NCBI GenBank assembly: GCA_021234155.1
Contig: JAJEKV010000003.1
Coordinates: forward strand, 31,727,166 to 31,791,165
From: Isoetes taiwanensis
Lineage: Eukaryota > Streptophyta > Lycopodiopsida > Isoetales > Isoetaceae
Length of the DNA stretch: 64,000 bases
Direction of reading: 5' to 3'
Shown: in pieces, positions 12,701 to 21,819 of the stretch
Layout of the letters: every line of letters begins with the position of its first letter
Position numbering within the stretch: position 1 is the stretch's first letter
The notes under the pieces: generated by a model
Told to the model about the DNA's origin: nothing
The model's database searches: none
What the model saw: the letters and a program-made list of their open reading frames with translations, nothing else
Program-made: the position numbers and the translations under genes

Positions 12701-13741
12701 GGCTTAAGGTCTTTGATGAGATCCAAGTGGGCTTTATGATGGTCGGCCACACCCATGATGATATTGATGCTTTATTTGGAAATTTTTCAACCTTGATGAG
12801 TTCATCGGATGCTTTGACACTACCAGAGCTACTTTACTTGTTCAGCAAGTGCAATGCAAAATCTCCAATTCCATACTTTATTGATGAAGTTCCAAATTGG
12901 AAGGCTTTTGTGAAGGAATTCATCCCTGATAAGGGCCAACGCCTAGTTGGGCATACAGAACCATTGCTCTTCAAATTTAAGATGGCAGGAGATTGGCCTG
13001 TTATGCAATACAAAATGCGTCCTACACATAAAGAGTGGCTTCCAGCAGATTCTCCAGGAGTTAAAATGTGGAAAGAGGATGAACATGGTCAGCCAATGCT
13101 ACCAAGTGGTGTGCCACAAAATATTCCTCCTAGACCAACATTGAAGGATCTTCCAGGGTTGAAGGATAGCATCAACAAATACATCTCCCTATGGAAGGAC
13201 ATATGTAAGAATCAAGAAAGTAGCAAGTGTTCAGTATTGGAGCCAGCTTCTTATCTCTTTGGAGGATGTTGCTTCAGGACGTCCTCAAAATGATGCATTT
13301 TGGCCACAAACAAGACAAGCTCCTCTGGAACAAACAGCATTTGTTCCAGAGGTCGACGTATCTGCCTTGGTCACACGAACTTTACCATCTTATTGTGGCC
13401 CGTCAGATGGCCGTCCAGTGTTGCCTCTTGAAGAGTTTGATCCTCACGTACATGTGACAAAGGGTATGTTTGTTCTAGTCAGGAGATGATAACACTGCCA
13501 CTTGGTTAGGATATGCAGAGGAGAATGCTGTTCTTGATCCAGAATCTACATATTTTGGCCATATTTTTGTATCGTGGTGGAAGCCTACTGGAGGGGACTA
13601 CAAAGACTGCTTGACTAAGCGTTGGCGGCCTAATGCTTCCGATCCTTCAAGGTATGAAAATTTAGATGCTATTCATTATGCCTGGGATGCCAATGGCAAG
13701 AGGCCGAAAACAGTCCAAATTCCGAAAAATATTGTAGACAT
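9729..13741 (+). pseudogene. DUF7869-type transposon protein, copy B (nearly full length, broken)
   Basis: Exon 1 (9729-9760, MADSRSTMMP) joins in phase to an exon starting at 10292. The N-terminal domain ends in GTFIEWPRHD; it resembles the DUF8039-type domain of plant CACTA-related proteins and matches GTFVLWYKKD in copy C. A second, worn copy of this domain follows (GTFIEWPQSD near 10827). Next come a segment near 11060-11220 with FSDPQDVVDDEFLG, a Cys cluster near 11520 and the core: CNICMVIKQ (12089), HDKMDQ (12270), LQLDNASGQNKN (12635), GHTHDDIDALFG (12745). The C-terminus has FVSWW and RWRPNASDPS and ends at a TAG near 13743. The frame changes several times (for example near 11285, 11405, 12240 and 13260) and there are internal stops, so it is broken. 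Role: probably the transposition protein of a DNA element. Confidence 0.66.
10024..10222. repeat. Array of AATGGCGC...GCGCCATT palindromes in intron 1 of copy B
   Basis: Seven units, 20-30 bp apart, each made of AAATGGCGC or AAATAGCGC, a 3-4-base centre, and GCGCCATT or GCGCTATT. Every unit is self-complementary. All lie within the first intron of DUF7869 copy B. They could be transposase-binding sites or insulator-like elements; nothing in the sequence decides this. Confidence 0.85.
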
Positions 13742-13934
13742 GTAGAAAGACATAGCACATTGTTCATCTTAATACATGAGATCTTGTATTTGTAATACAT
13801 ATCTTTCATCTTAATACATAAGATCTTGTACATTACTATATTTGTGATCATATATAACTGCTTACATCTTTAATATATAAATGCATACATGATTCATAGA
13901 TAAGATGGTCGGTGCTTATATGTTGAATGTTGAT
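13742..13934. other. Likely 3' flank of DUF7869 copy B
   Basis: AT-rich sequence with two near-identical CATCTTAATACATAAGATCTTGT-like segments around 13765-13830. No gene. It separates the end of copy B from the convergent small genes. Confidence 0.4.
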
Positions 13935-14177
13935 TCATTCATCTTCATGATCTCGTAGTAGTGATCCCCGATATCTCATAGCTCATGCGCGCGGGAAGCC
14001 AAATCGGATGGATCATAACACCTAATTGACGCAGGGCAATGAATCTCGGCCCAAAGCTTTTCTTCGCAGGTAGGGATCAAGAAGAAGATGTCTGTCTAGG
14101 CAACCAACAAGATCAGAGTGGCTCATTGAGCACTTGATCGCCTCGATGTGGTGAACAGAAGAAGGCAAATAATCCAT
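13935..14177 (-). pseudogene. 80-residue orphan protein family, broken copy
   Basis: From ATG at 14177 the reading MDYLPSSVHHIEAIKCSMSH matches the intact gene at 42903-43145 almost residue for residue through LLLDPYLRRKAL. A frameshift then leads to an early stop, while the matching C-terminal sequence (IWLP, YEISGITTT) is present in another frame down to about 13935. It is therefore a recently broken copy of the same small gene. It lies just beyond the 3' end of DUF7869 copy B and faces it. Confidence 0.75.
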
Positions 14178-14207
14178 GGGAGATGAATGACCTCTAGCCC
14201 CGAATGG

Positions 14208-14262
14208 AGCTGTTTTTATAGTGAAGTAAAATTATTGATGTGAATTATTGGGGTGGATCAGA
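14208..14262 (-). promoter_or_regulatory. Conserved upstream region of the 80-residue gene family
   Basis: Read on the minus strand, AATTCACATCAATAATTT, then TTCACTATAAAA, lies about 35-85 bases upstream of the ATG at 14177. The same block precedes the genes at 14687 and 42273. TATAAAA is a probable TATA box. Confidence 0.65.
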
Positions 14263-14444
14263 GCGCCATCATTGAGCGATACAAGTATCATGTACTCGTG
14301 CATGTGTATGATTCTATCATGTACTCAGATTCTATACATCACATAATATTCACTATGCTTATATTATATATATCCTTAACAAATACACAAATCATAAGTG
14401 CTTATATTATTATATCCTTAACAGGTATACAGATCATCACTGAT

Positions 14445-14687
14445 TCACTCATCATCAACACCGAATGAGGTAATGGCATTCAACTCATAGATCTCTTGAT
14501 CAGGAAGCCAATATAGGTGGATCACAACACGAGTGAGCTTCCTGCAAGCACTCGCAGGACCATCTGCTTTGGATTGCAGCCATGGATCCATCTTGACACC
14601 CTTTATTGCGCAATCATACAGATCATTGTAGCTCATGTAGCACTTGATGGTTTGGATGTTCTCCGGACGATCATGCAAGGAAGCCAT
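14445..14687 (-). CDS. 80-residue orphan protein (family member, intact)
   Basis: ATG at 14687 to a stop at 14445 gives 80 residues. Starts MASLHDRPENIQTIKC; conserved features are KCxMSYNDLxxC, DPWLQSKADGPASACRKL and WLPDQEIYEL, with an acidic end (VDDE). It is about 80% identical by eye to the gene at 42273-42515 and more distantly like those at 42903 and 14973. No signal peptide, membrane segment or domain that I recognise. Two invariant Cys flank an Asn-Asp-Leu motif. Five copies with fixed length argue for a real protein. The gene sits 0.7 kb beyond the 3' end of DUF7869 copy B and points toward it, as its relative does at copy C. Confidence 0.72.
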   Translation of the reverse strand: MASLHDRPENIQTIKCYMSYNDLYDCAIKGVKMDPWLQSKADGPASACRKLTRVVIHLYWLPDQEIYELNAITSFGVDDE

Positions 14688-14717
14688 GGGAGATGAATGA
14701 CCTCTACCACCGAATGG

Positions 14718-14766
14718 AGCTGCTTTTATAGTGAAGTAAAATTATTGATGTGAATTATTGGTGTTC
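14718..14766 (-). promoter_or_regulatory. Conserved TATA-containing promoter block
   Basis: The minus strand reads AATTCACATCAATAATTTTA, then CTTCACTATAAAAGC, 35-80 bases upstream of the ATG at 14687. It is nearly identical to the blocks at 14208-14262 (-) and 42190-42245 (+), while surrounding sequence differs. Confidence 0.68.
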
Positions 14767-14821
14767 ATTGCCATTATACGAGTACCATACATGTATATGA
14801 TCCAATAATTTCTATGTATAT

Positions 14822-14928
14822 ACTATCAATAATTTTGGTGAGTATATACCATCAATAATTTTGGTGGGTATATACCATCAATAATTTTGGTGGGTATATA
14901 CCATCAATAATTTTGGTGGGTATAAATA
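14822..14928 (+). repeat. 30-bp tandem repeat upstream of a small gene
   Basis: Four units of about 30 bp containing CCATCAATAATTTTGGTGGG end in GGTATAAATATAC, a plausible TATA box about 50 bases upstream of the ATG at 14973. The repeat core (ATCAATAATTTT) resembles the conserved promoter block of the sister genes, so it may be an expanded promoter element. Confidence 0.7.
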
Positions 14929-14972
14929 TACATCAAATTGCCGAGTGCAACAACATTGGCCTCCGTCTAGCT

Positions 14973-15215
14973 ATGACGTATTCTGGTCTTGAACGTGATT
15001 CTATCACTTGCAAGATGAATCATGAGGACTTCAAGCGGTGCCGCGAGCGAGATATACCGCTTGAAGACTGGCTCACCACTGTTGCTCTCAATCCTCGCCA
15101 TTATCCTGATCCCGTCGATGTTATCATCCATCTCCTATGGAATAGAGAGTATCAAATGTTCATGATCGAAAGGATCTCTGGAGCGCCTTCTGCTAGTTCT
15201 GATCATTCAGAGTAA
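14973..15215 (+). CDS. 80-residue orphan protein (divergent member)
   Basis: I chose ATG 14973 because the longer frame would start inside the TATA-like sequence, and this start gives exactly 80 residues, like its relatives. The pattern matches the family: SITCKMNHEDFKRC, then LEDWL, then VDVIIHLLWNREY and MIERISG, compared with IKCYMSYNDLYDC, DPWL, VVIHLYWLPDQ and ELNAITS. The second half of the conserved Cys pair is kept. Function unknown. It stands back to back with the gene at 14687. Confidence 0.6.
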   Translation: MTYSGLERDSITCKMNHEDFKRCRERDIPLEDWLTTVALNPRHYPDPVDVIIHLLWNREYQMFMIERISGAPSASSDHSE

Positions 15216-16044
15216 TAGTAGAAGAATAATAGTACTTGTTATCTTATTGTAATCTGGTTGTGTTAGTATACAACAGGTATACATAACCTTTTGTAGTACA
15301 CATAACCGTAATATAAGTATTGATATATACTAGTATACACATGTATACATAACCTTTATGTAATTACTATAAGTATTGAGGTATACATAACCCTCCAAGT
15401 ATAGACTATATAAAAATTATTCCAACTTGTCTTCAGAATTCCAACTTTAATGAAACTCTGCTTCCACTTGGCATGTATTTTTAAGGTGGCAGGCATAATT
15501 TTTTACGTGGCTATCCTATTTCTCTGCCACTTGGCGTTTCTGAGTTGAGAAATAAGACACATGAGAGATCTTTGCGGTTTCTGAACGTGGCTATCTATTT
15601 GCCACTTGGCGGTTCTTGGTTGAGAGATGAGATACGTGGGGAGATCTCTGCGGTTCTCTTGAGACGTAGGCTAGTGGGGTAATCGGATTTCAACCCAGAA
15701 ACTGCTAGCTAGGTGGCAAATATTTTCAGTGTTTGGACAAATTGGGGTCCCTTTTGTATATGCTTTTCTAACAGCAAAACCTTAATGCGGCAAAACCCTT
15801 ATATGCAAATAATTCTTTCTTTGCAGCATGTGCGTTGTGCAAACTTTATGCATACGATTTTGCTTTAAAATATAGATAGCTTAATGGATTTCTAAGAAGC
15901 ATTGAAAGTAATAACGCAAATCATCGACCGTGCTGTTAGAAGAACGTTGCAATATGAACAATTTAGTGATTCACAATATTTTGACAAAAGCTAAGATTAA
16001 GAACAATGAAAGTCAGTACATGTGATCAGTTTCTAAGGAATTTT
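15216..16044. other. Intergenic region with a local duplication
   Basis: No gene seen. About 15500-15580 and 15580-15660 are two diverged copies of an 80-bp unit containing CGTGGCTATC, GCCACTTGGCG, GTTGAGA and GAGATC. 15280-15400 repeats GTATACATAACC. The end of the element that holds DUF7869 copy B may be near here, but I found no inverted-repeat partner. Confidence 0.45.
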
Positions 16045-17819
16045 TCAGGCTGTCTCGAATTTTACGAAGTACAGTTTTTCTGGCTTTCGATCCCCAAAAT
16101 TAACTCGCCTTGCTGACACTTCAATTGTGCTGAGTCCAAAATACATTTTTACATTTATCAACCTTGCTTTGCCCAGGTGCAGATCCTCTGATATATCCAA
16201 GCTGTAGCTACATTCCTCTACACAACCTGCATCTGTTGTGTGAACGGGGCATTCTTCATCTGATGAATATAAGGGCAAGAGCAGCTCTTTCTGGTCATCA
16301 TCGACTGGATTGAAACTGTGTTCAACACAAGAATCGATTAACAGAGTTTGATTTTTCTGGACATACTTGCCAAAGATGTTGGTACAATACTGCACTCCAT
16401 TTCGATCTCTGAATACATGTTCTACAGAATGACAATTACGGTATTTATGCGCTGCGCATATTCCATAGATCTTTCTAGACTTCCTGGAGAGCACCAGATT
16501 CAATTGGAAACCAAATCTGACTGCGCCGTGCAAAACAGCAGCTCCAGGATTCACCGGAACAATAATATTTTTAATTTCATGGCCGAACTCCTCTTTTATT
16601 CGGCTAATCATATAGACATTTTCAGAAAATCCTCCTACTACCAGCAAGCATTTTATTCTGGGACACAATTTCATCTGTTGCCGTATTAGCTGGATTGTTT
16701 TCTGCACCTCGGTGTCAAATAACTCCTTGAATTTTTGAGTGCTTATCTCCAGCTCTTCGTACTCATCTTCTGGCCTAATAATGCCCTTTGATCTGTCATA
16801 TGCTTTCCAAGCACTGGCAAGCCTGGATGGAATGTCCCAACCCATTCCCACAGACGAGGAAGAGCCATCAAACGAGCATTTTTTGCCAATCCACCATTTC
16901 TGAACCTTAACAAGGAACTTTGGATCTTGCCGGGCAAATTTTTCAAAACAACCAATTTTGTTAGCGAGATAAGTAACGAAAGAAATTATTGTCTACAAAT
17001 GTACCTCCACCTATTTCGCCACAGTTCCCAGCTTCATGTACTTGGTAGAGATTATTGTTGGCTTTTTTGTGCACAACTAGGTCAATAGTTCCACCTCCAA
17101 TATCCACAACCATGAATTCATCCCCAATTTGTAGAGAGATATCATGAAGCTGCCTCTGGCAGTAAATGGACGCAGCTTCAGGCTCCAGAACTATTCGCAA
17201 ACTATGAGAGCTTGCAGATTAAATCCTTGCAGTATTTGCCTTTTACCATTCCAGCCATTTCACAGCAGATTTGCATTTGTTGCTTGGCACCATCATCCCA
17301 AAGTGCTGGCACTGTTATGCACCATTGCACATCTTGCTTTTTGAAATGCTTTCCATATTTTTCCTTGAGATGATCCACAATAAAATCCGACATGCATTTT
17401 AGATAGTCGGATATGAGCCTCTGGACAGAGAGCCCATCAGGCAAATCATGTTTCTGAGAATCAGGAGCTAGCAATAACTTAAATCTGGTAGCAAAATAAT
17501 ATCTGTTTTGACCAAATACGGTGACTGCTTGAACAAAATCTTCCTGCCCACCAGAACTAGCAGATCCTTCGGCTTGCTGAAGGGCCTCCAAAAGTGCAGG
17601 CCAGCCCCAAGCTTTTAGCTCCAGCGACCTCCCTGCTCTTATGTAGAACAAGCTCGTTTTGGTCTTGCAATACGTTTTTCCTGCGGCAACATCAGAAGCA
17701 GGCCAATTCTCCAAAATATGGACATCGGAAGCATCATTCCTATGCGCAAACGCAAAACCAGAATAAGTCGTTCCGAAATCAACCCCCACTACCACTGCCG
17801 GATCCATATTGCATTCCAA
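16045..17819 (-). pseudogene. HSPA12-like Hsp70-family ATPase, broken by two frameshifts
   Basis: Intronless minus-strand gene, about 590 codons. The three actin-fold motifs are visible in order: VGVDFGTTYSGF near the N-terminus (phosphate 1), VVDIGGGTIDL (near 17115, phosphate 2) and LLVVGGFSENVY (near 16620, adenosine). LEPEAASIYC and PGAAVLHGAV also fit the HSPA12A/B branch better than classical Hsp70, and the usual EEVD end is absent. Expected role: ATP-dependent chaperone-like or signalling ATPase in the cytosol; substrates unknown. The frame shifts near 17205-17215 (just before LRIVLEPEAA) and near 16975-16985 (before TYLANKIGCFEKF); both continue correctly in another frame, so this is a young pseudogene unless the bases are sequencing errors. 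Start ATG 17819; a second Met (MDPAV) 15 bases downstream could also serve. Confidence 0.8.
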
Positions 17820-17833
17820 GTATGCAAGAGCAA

Positions 17834-17850
17834 GCGTTTATATAAGTTAA
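17834..17850 (-). promoter_or_regulatory. TATA box of the HSPA12-like gene
   Basis: The minus strand reads ACTTATATAAACGC, about 20-30 bases upstream of the ATG at 17819, so the leader must be short. No clear heat-shock element (repeated GAAnnTTC) is visible in the next 30 bases, where the MITE begins. Confidence 0.55.
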
Positions 17851-17876
17851 AGAAGGCCTGAATTGGTAGCTGTTGT

Positions 17877-18059
17877 CCAATCGTGGTATTTATCAACCAC
17901 TGTCATGTTTGAACCAGCATGAAATAAAAAAAACTCCGTGTATTTTTTCTCTCAATGTGATTTTAACATGACACTCACTAAAAAATTCGTTAAGTCCATA
18001 AAAACCTCGTGTATTTTTTTTGGTTCAAACATGACAGTGGTTGATAAATACCACGATTG
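17877..18059. mobile_element. 183-bp MITE with 39-40-bp perfect terminal inverted repeats
   Basis: CCAATCGTGGTATTTATC at 17877 is repeated in inverted form ending at 18059-18060; the inverted match runs about 40 bases without a visible mismatch, ending at TTTGAACCA. GCTGTTGT (17869-17876 and 18060-18067) flanks it as an 8-bp target duplication, though 7 bp is possible since one terminal base is ambiguous. An 8-bp duplication fits hAT-type elements. It has no coding capacity. Confidence 0.88.
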
Positions 18060-18067
18060 GCTGTTGT

Positions 18068-18535
18068 CGAGGCCCGTTCAGTTTAAATTTCTCATTATTG
18101 GATTCATTTGATCACGGCTCCGCATAGGCTCCGTGAAAGGAAGCCTTAGCCAAAACGCATGCGATGTGATATTCAACAACCAGCTCTGAAATAGGACTGT
18201 AAGAAATCTGATTTAGCGTACATCTTAGCTTTTGTGGATATTATCTTTTAGGTAGCTTATAGCGGTAGTCCTTTCTAAAGCGTACCTTGGTATGATTTCA
18301 AACGAAAGAAAATTGAATTACAATGTATTTAAATTTCGGATGGGCCGCGTGGTAGCATAGGCTAGGGTACTGGAGAGGAGAGTTTGTGTGTGGAGGAAGA
18401 TTTATTGTTTCAGCCTAGTAGATATTCTAATCTAGCTTACTAATCTGAAATAACAAAAACGATATAGAATAGAAGAAGCTCTCGCTAAAACAAGTAAGTA
18501 AAATCACCAGCCCAAAAAACAAACAAATTTTTTGC
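18068..18535. other. Intergenic, no feature seen
   Basis: Sequence between the MITE and the Mutator-like element. I see no reading frame, repeat or RNA gene that I can support. Confidence 0.4.
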
Positions 18536-18544
18536 AAAGAAGAG
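18536..18544. repeat. Left 9-bp target-site duplication of the MULE
   Basis: AAAGAAGAG lies directly before the left terminus (GGCTCAAGATATATC). The same nine bases follow the right terminus at 25203-25211. Nine bases is the standard Mutator-family duplication. Confidence 0.92.
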
Positions 18545-19030
18545 GGCTCAAGATATATCTACCCTGGATTCGGGGATCCCGGAGCTAGAGATCCCGTCCT
18601 CCGGAATCCCCAGGCGTTCTCGACGGGATCCGTTCGGGGACCCCCGTTTTCCCGTACTGACACATGCACGTACCTGTCAGGTCAATCCGGGCCGTCCAAA
18701 ACCCCGTCGAATCTCCGCCGTCCGCAGAGATCCCCTCCTCCGGGATCACGAGGGCCTGGTCGATATCCTCTCCCGATATCGGCCGTGGTGATCCCCTCCT
18801 CCGGGATCACGAGGGCCTGGTCGATATCCTCTCCCAATATCGGCCCTGGTGATCCCCTCCTCCGGGATCACGAGGGCCTGGTCGATATCCTCTCCCGATA
18901 TCGGCCGTGGGGATCCCCTCCTCCGGGATCATGAGGGCCTGGTCGATATCCTCTCCCGATATCGACCGTGGTGATCCCCTCCTCCGGGATCACATCCATG
19001 ACAGGGCCGTGATCCCATCCTCCGGGATCA
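18545..19030. repeat. Left terminal inverted repeat with six GATCCCCTCCTCCGGGATC motifs
   Basis: After about 128 bp of unique terminus come motif copies at 18729, 18790, 18851, 18912, 18973 and 19011 (period 61 bp). They are separated by GTCGATATCCTCTCCCGATATCGG-type spacers that are themselves partly palindromic. The motif is a 6+6-bp inverted repeat (GATCCC / GGGATC) around CTCCTCC. Confidence 0.9.
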
Positions 19031-19381
19031 CCCCCCCCCAACGACCCCCCGTTATCCGCCACTGACGCGGACCTGCCCGATATGCCACGATGCCACGTGG
19101 CTGTCAAATTGTGACCGTCGGTTAAGCCCAAAAATTCCAAACAATTCCAAGTGGCCTCGGAGATTTGCAATGCGAGGTGGATGCCGACTGCATTGGAGCT
19201 TCTTTACTGTGAGTGTAATTTTGCTACTACAGTTCACTTCTGTTGCTCAAACAATTGGAATTCTGTTTTAATTTGCACATCCTCTCCTCAGGGTACTTGT
19301 CCATTCGATTCCTATTCAGAAGAGATGTCACCATGTAATGGTTCACCCTGCTGCATTCGAGTGGAAGCAAGGCAGGTTTAG

Positions 19382-20843
19382 GCGGGGCATATGACCAATT
19401 TGCAAAGTTGATCCCGCCATCACCGTTTGGCAAAGCTGCTCAATGGAGAATTCAGCATGTTCAGTACTACTACATTCCTGTTAATGCAAGGTAACATCTG
19501 CTTGTGAAGTTAAAAGATCCCCTTCATTTTTAATTGTCAAGTGATTAGTTTTATCGAACTGCAGTGGCCATTGGAGCCTGTTTATATTAGTTGTTGATCA
19601 ATTGGCATGCCAGAAGCTGAACCATGGAATAAAATAACGGCTAAGGTTAGCCAAATGGCTATTTTGTAGCATTTTTGCCAAGAAAAACGGCTAAAGTAAA
19701 TGGGAAAAATTGCCCAAAAAAATAAAATTTTAGCCCAATTTTTTTGCCGACTAAGTGAGTTTTTAGATCGGATAGCCGAGCCTCCACCTCCACCAGAACA
19801 ACAATTAGCCAAAGTGGACTTGGAAAAATGGATGGGTTAGCCTAGTAGCCGACACCAAGATATATAGGAACTTTAGGAAATCACCAAAAAACTTGTTTCA
19901 AGTACGAAGTTGAATTAGAAACTTCTTATTTCAAGTATGAAGTTAATTATCAGAGGGAGGATCACAGCTAGAAGGAACACTGCACTTTTTCTTTGAGCTT
20001 TGAGCATGTGCGTATATGATTATGTGTCAATTTATGTCTTTGTTTTATTATTATACATATTAAGAATGATTATAATTGCACCATTTATTTTTCTATATTG
20101 AATTACATTGTAATAACAATAAGTTCAATGTCTTTATTCAAAGGCTTGGAACTTTTGAAATAAGGATAGTGTGACGGCTAATATTTGACCTACATTTTGT
20201 GAAAGTTTAGCCAAAGGCAAGAAACCATGATGGAGAAAAACCATTTAGTTTAGCCAAGTGTTAGAAACTTCTAGCTCGAATTCGAAAGTAGTTTAGCTAG
20301 ACCTATGTGGCTATACTAAAAATATAGAAGTAGTAATTTATTCCATGAGCTGAACAAGCCCTGCCCGTGCATTTTACACTTTGATTCTTATGATCCCCTG
20401 CATGCAGATGTTCGAGGCTTCATAACTTTGTGAGTTATTTCAGGTGTACACATATTTATGGTTTCAGCATAGGTAATTAGGTTCTTATTTTAGGGATTGA
20501 ACTCGGATTACATTTCCAGGTTCTTGAGTGACCTATTCAAGAGGTGGAAGCACGAGGAATCAGCACTTCACAATGCTCCTTGCATACTGATGGATGCTCC
20601 CCGGCAACATAACAGCCAAGATTGTGGTGTATATGTGGTAAATTATGTGAATAGATTTATTTGAGATGTCTGCAGCACCAAAGATCAGGTAAATCACAAT
20701 TCTGAATGACTGTCGAATTGTCACTTTTCAGATTGTCATTGCTAAGAATTGTTCTTTTTCAGGTTGTCATTACCCGGGATTGGTTCCAGAAGGAAGAGAT
20801 AGACAATACCCGCGTTGTTTCATTCTGCTTTTGCAGAAATTGA
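19382..20843 (+). pseudogene. Ulp1/SENP-type (C48) cysteine protease gene of the MULE
   Basis: Exons: 19382-19490, 19565-20429 (interrupted by a hAT-like insert at 19623-20347), 20520-20688 and 20763-20843; all junctions are GT-AG and stay in phase. Catalytic parts are in the right order: His in GHWSLFIL, Asp in LHFDSYDP, Gln in PRQHN and Cys in SQDCGVYV, which is the SUMO-protease triad plus oxyanion Gln. Visible product about 125 residues; the N-terminal part before 19382 is not recognisable, although 19190-19380 is open. The insert separates the His from the Asp, and an in-frame TGA follows VNRFI near 20664, so the gene is dead now. Function in the MULE is unknown; such proteases may act on SUMO or be passengers. 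Confidence 0.8.
19623..20347. mobile_element. 725-bp non-autonomous hAT-like element inside the Ulp1 exon
   Basis: Termini CATGGAATAAA and TTTATTCCATG form an 11-bp inverted repeat. The 8-bp duplication AGCTGAAC flanks it exactly (19615-19622 and 20348-20355). If the insert and one duplication are ignored, the Ulp1 exon reads on in frame (QKLN followed by KPCPCILHFDSYD), which confirms the ends. It holds no transposase. It also has internal inverted segments (for example TTTAGCC / GGCTAAA words). Confidence 0.92.
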
Positions 20844-21124
20844 GTGATTTGTCTAGCCCAAGGGAAATCCACTTTCTATTTGCCCCAAGGCCGGGATCGA
20901 TTCTCTCGTCCCAGATTACCGTCTGGCATTAAATGGCCCCTGAAAATAACAATGGATCTAATCTGTATATTTGAATGTAATTTGAGTAAACTGTATGCAC
21001 ATATGAATATAAGAAATGAACTTTCTGTAAAATATTGGTCAGTGTGGAATATGAGACAATTCTGTGAAATATTGGTCAATGTGAAATATTGGTCAATGTG
21101 TTAATGTTCCTTGATTATTATGTT
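20844..21124. other. Gap between Ulp1 gene and internal repeats
   Basis: No gene recognised. Probably the 3' flank of the Ulp1 gene. GTGAAATATTGGTCA recurs three times around 21030-21100. Confidence 0.4.
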
Positions 21125-21590
21125 GTGATCCCCTCCTCCGGGATCACTACGTGCGTGGCTGGGGATCCCCACCTCCGGGATCACACGTCCGCGAAAAAAA
21201 CATTATTTAATTTCAATGGTATGGATATTATTTTCGATATTAAGGGATATTCGTAGATGATGGGATGATCCCTCCTCCGGGATCACAACATAATTAATGG
21301 GAATCCCCTCCTCCGGGATCACACGTCCGCGAAAAAGCATTATTTAATTTCAATGGTATAGATATTATTTTCGATATTAAGGCATATTCGTTGTAGTTGC
21401 CGGATGATCCCCTCCTCCGGGATCACAACATAATTAATGGGGATCCCCTCCTCCGGGATCACACGTCCGCGAAAAAAGCATTATTTAATTTCAATGGTAT
21501 GGTTACTATTTTCAATATTAAGGCATATTAAAGCATATTCTTCTGTAGATGTCGTGTGATCCCCACCTCCGGGATCACACGTCCGGTTCT
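21125..21590. repeat. Internal tandem repeat of the MULE, about 139-bp unit
   Basis: Units start near 21164, 21301 and 21442. Each holds two copies of the GATCCCCTCCTCCGGGATC motif, an ACACGTCCGCGAAAAA segment, and AT-rich sequence with CATTATTTAATTTCAATGG. Seven motif copies lie here. The same motif forms both termini, so the element carries binding-site-like arrays at its ends and in its middle, between the two convergent genes. Confidence 0.88.
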
Positions 21591-21819
21591 TAAATGTCCC
21601 AATTTAACCTCAATGGTTTGATTTCTTAAAGGAGTTGCGTTGCCCCCTAAGTTATCGTATGTAGTGAGAACAATTGAAAGTAAACTCATAAATGACTTAA
21701 CATGTTCTGTTCAACTGCATACTTACAATAACCCCTCCATCTCAACTTGCTTCCAGATCTTCTTGATTTCCTTGTCCTTCCTGTTCCCAAGCTCTATCAA
21801 AGGCTTGAGCCTGGCCAAA

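Noticed and set aside
14913-14972. Extending the small gene at 14973 upstream to 14913
   Set aside because: The extension lacks an ATG and overlaps the TATA-like GGTATAAATATAC; the ATG at 14973 gives the family length of 80.
18729-19029. CRISPR-like array of regularly spaced repeats
   Set aside because: Spacers are themselves repeated and near-identical, the array has an inverted partner at 24.9-25.1 kb, and target duplications define it as a MULE terminus.
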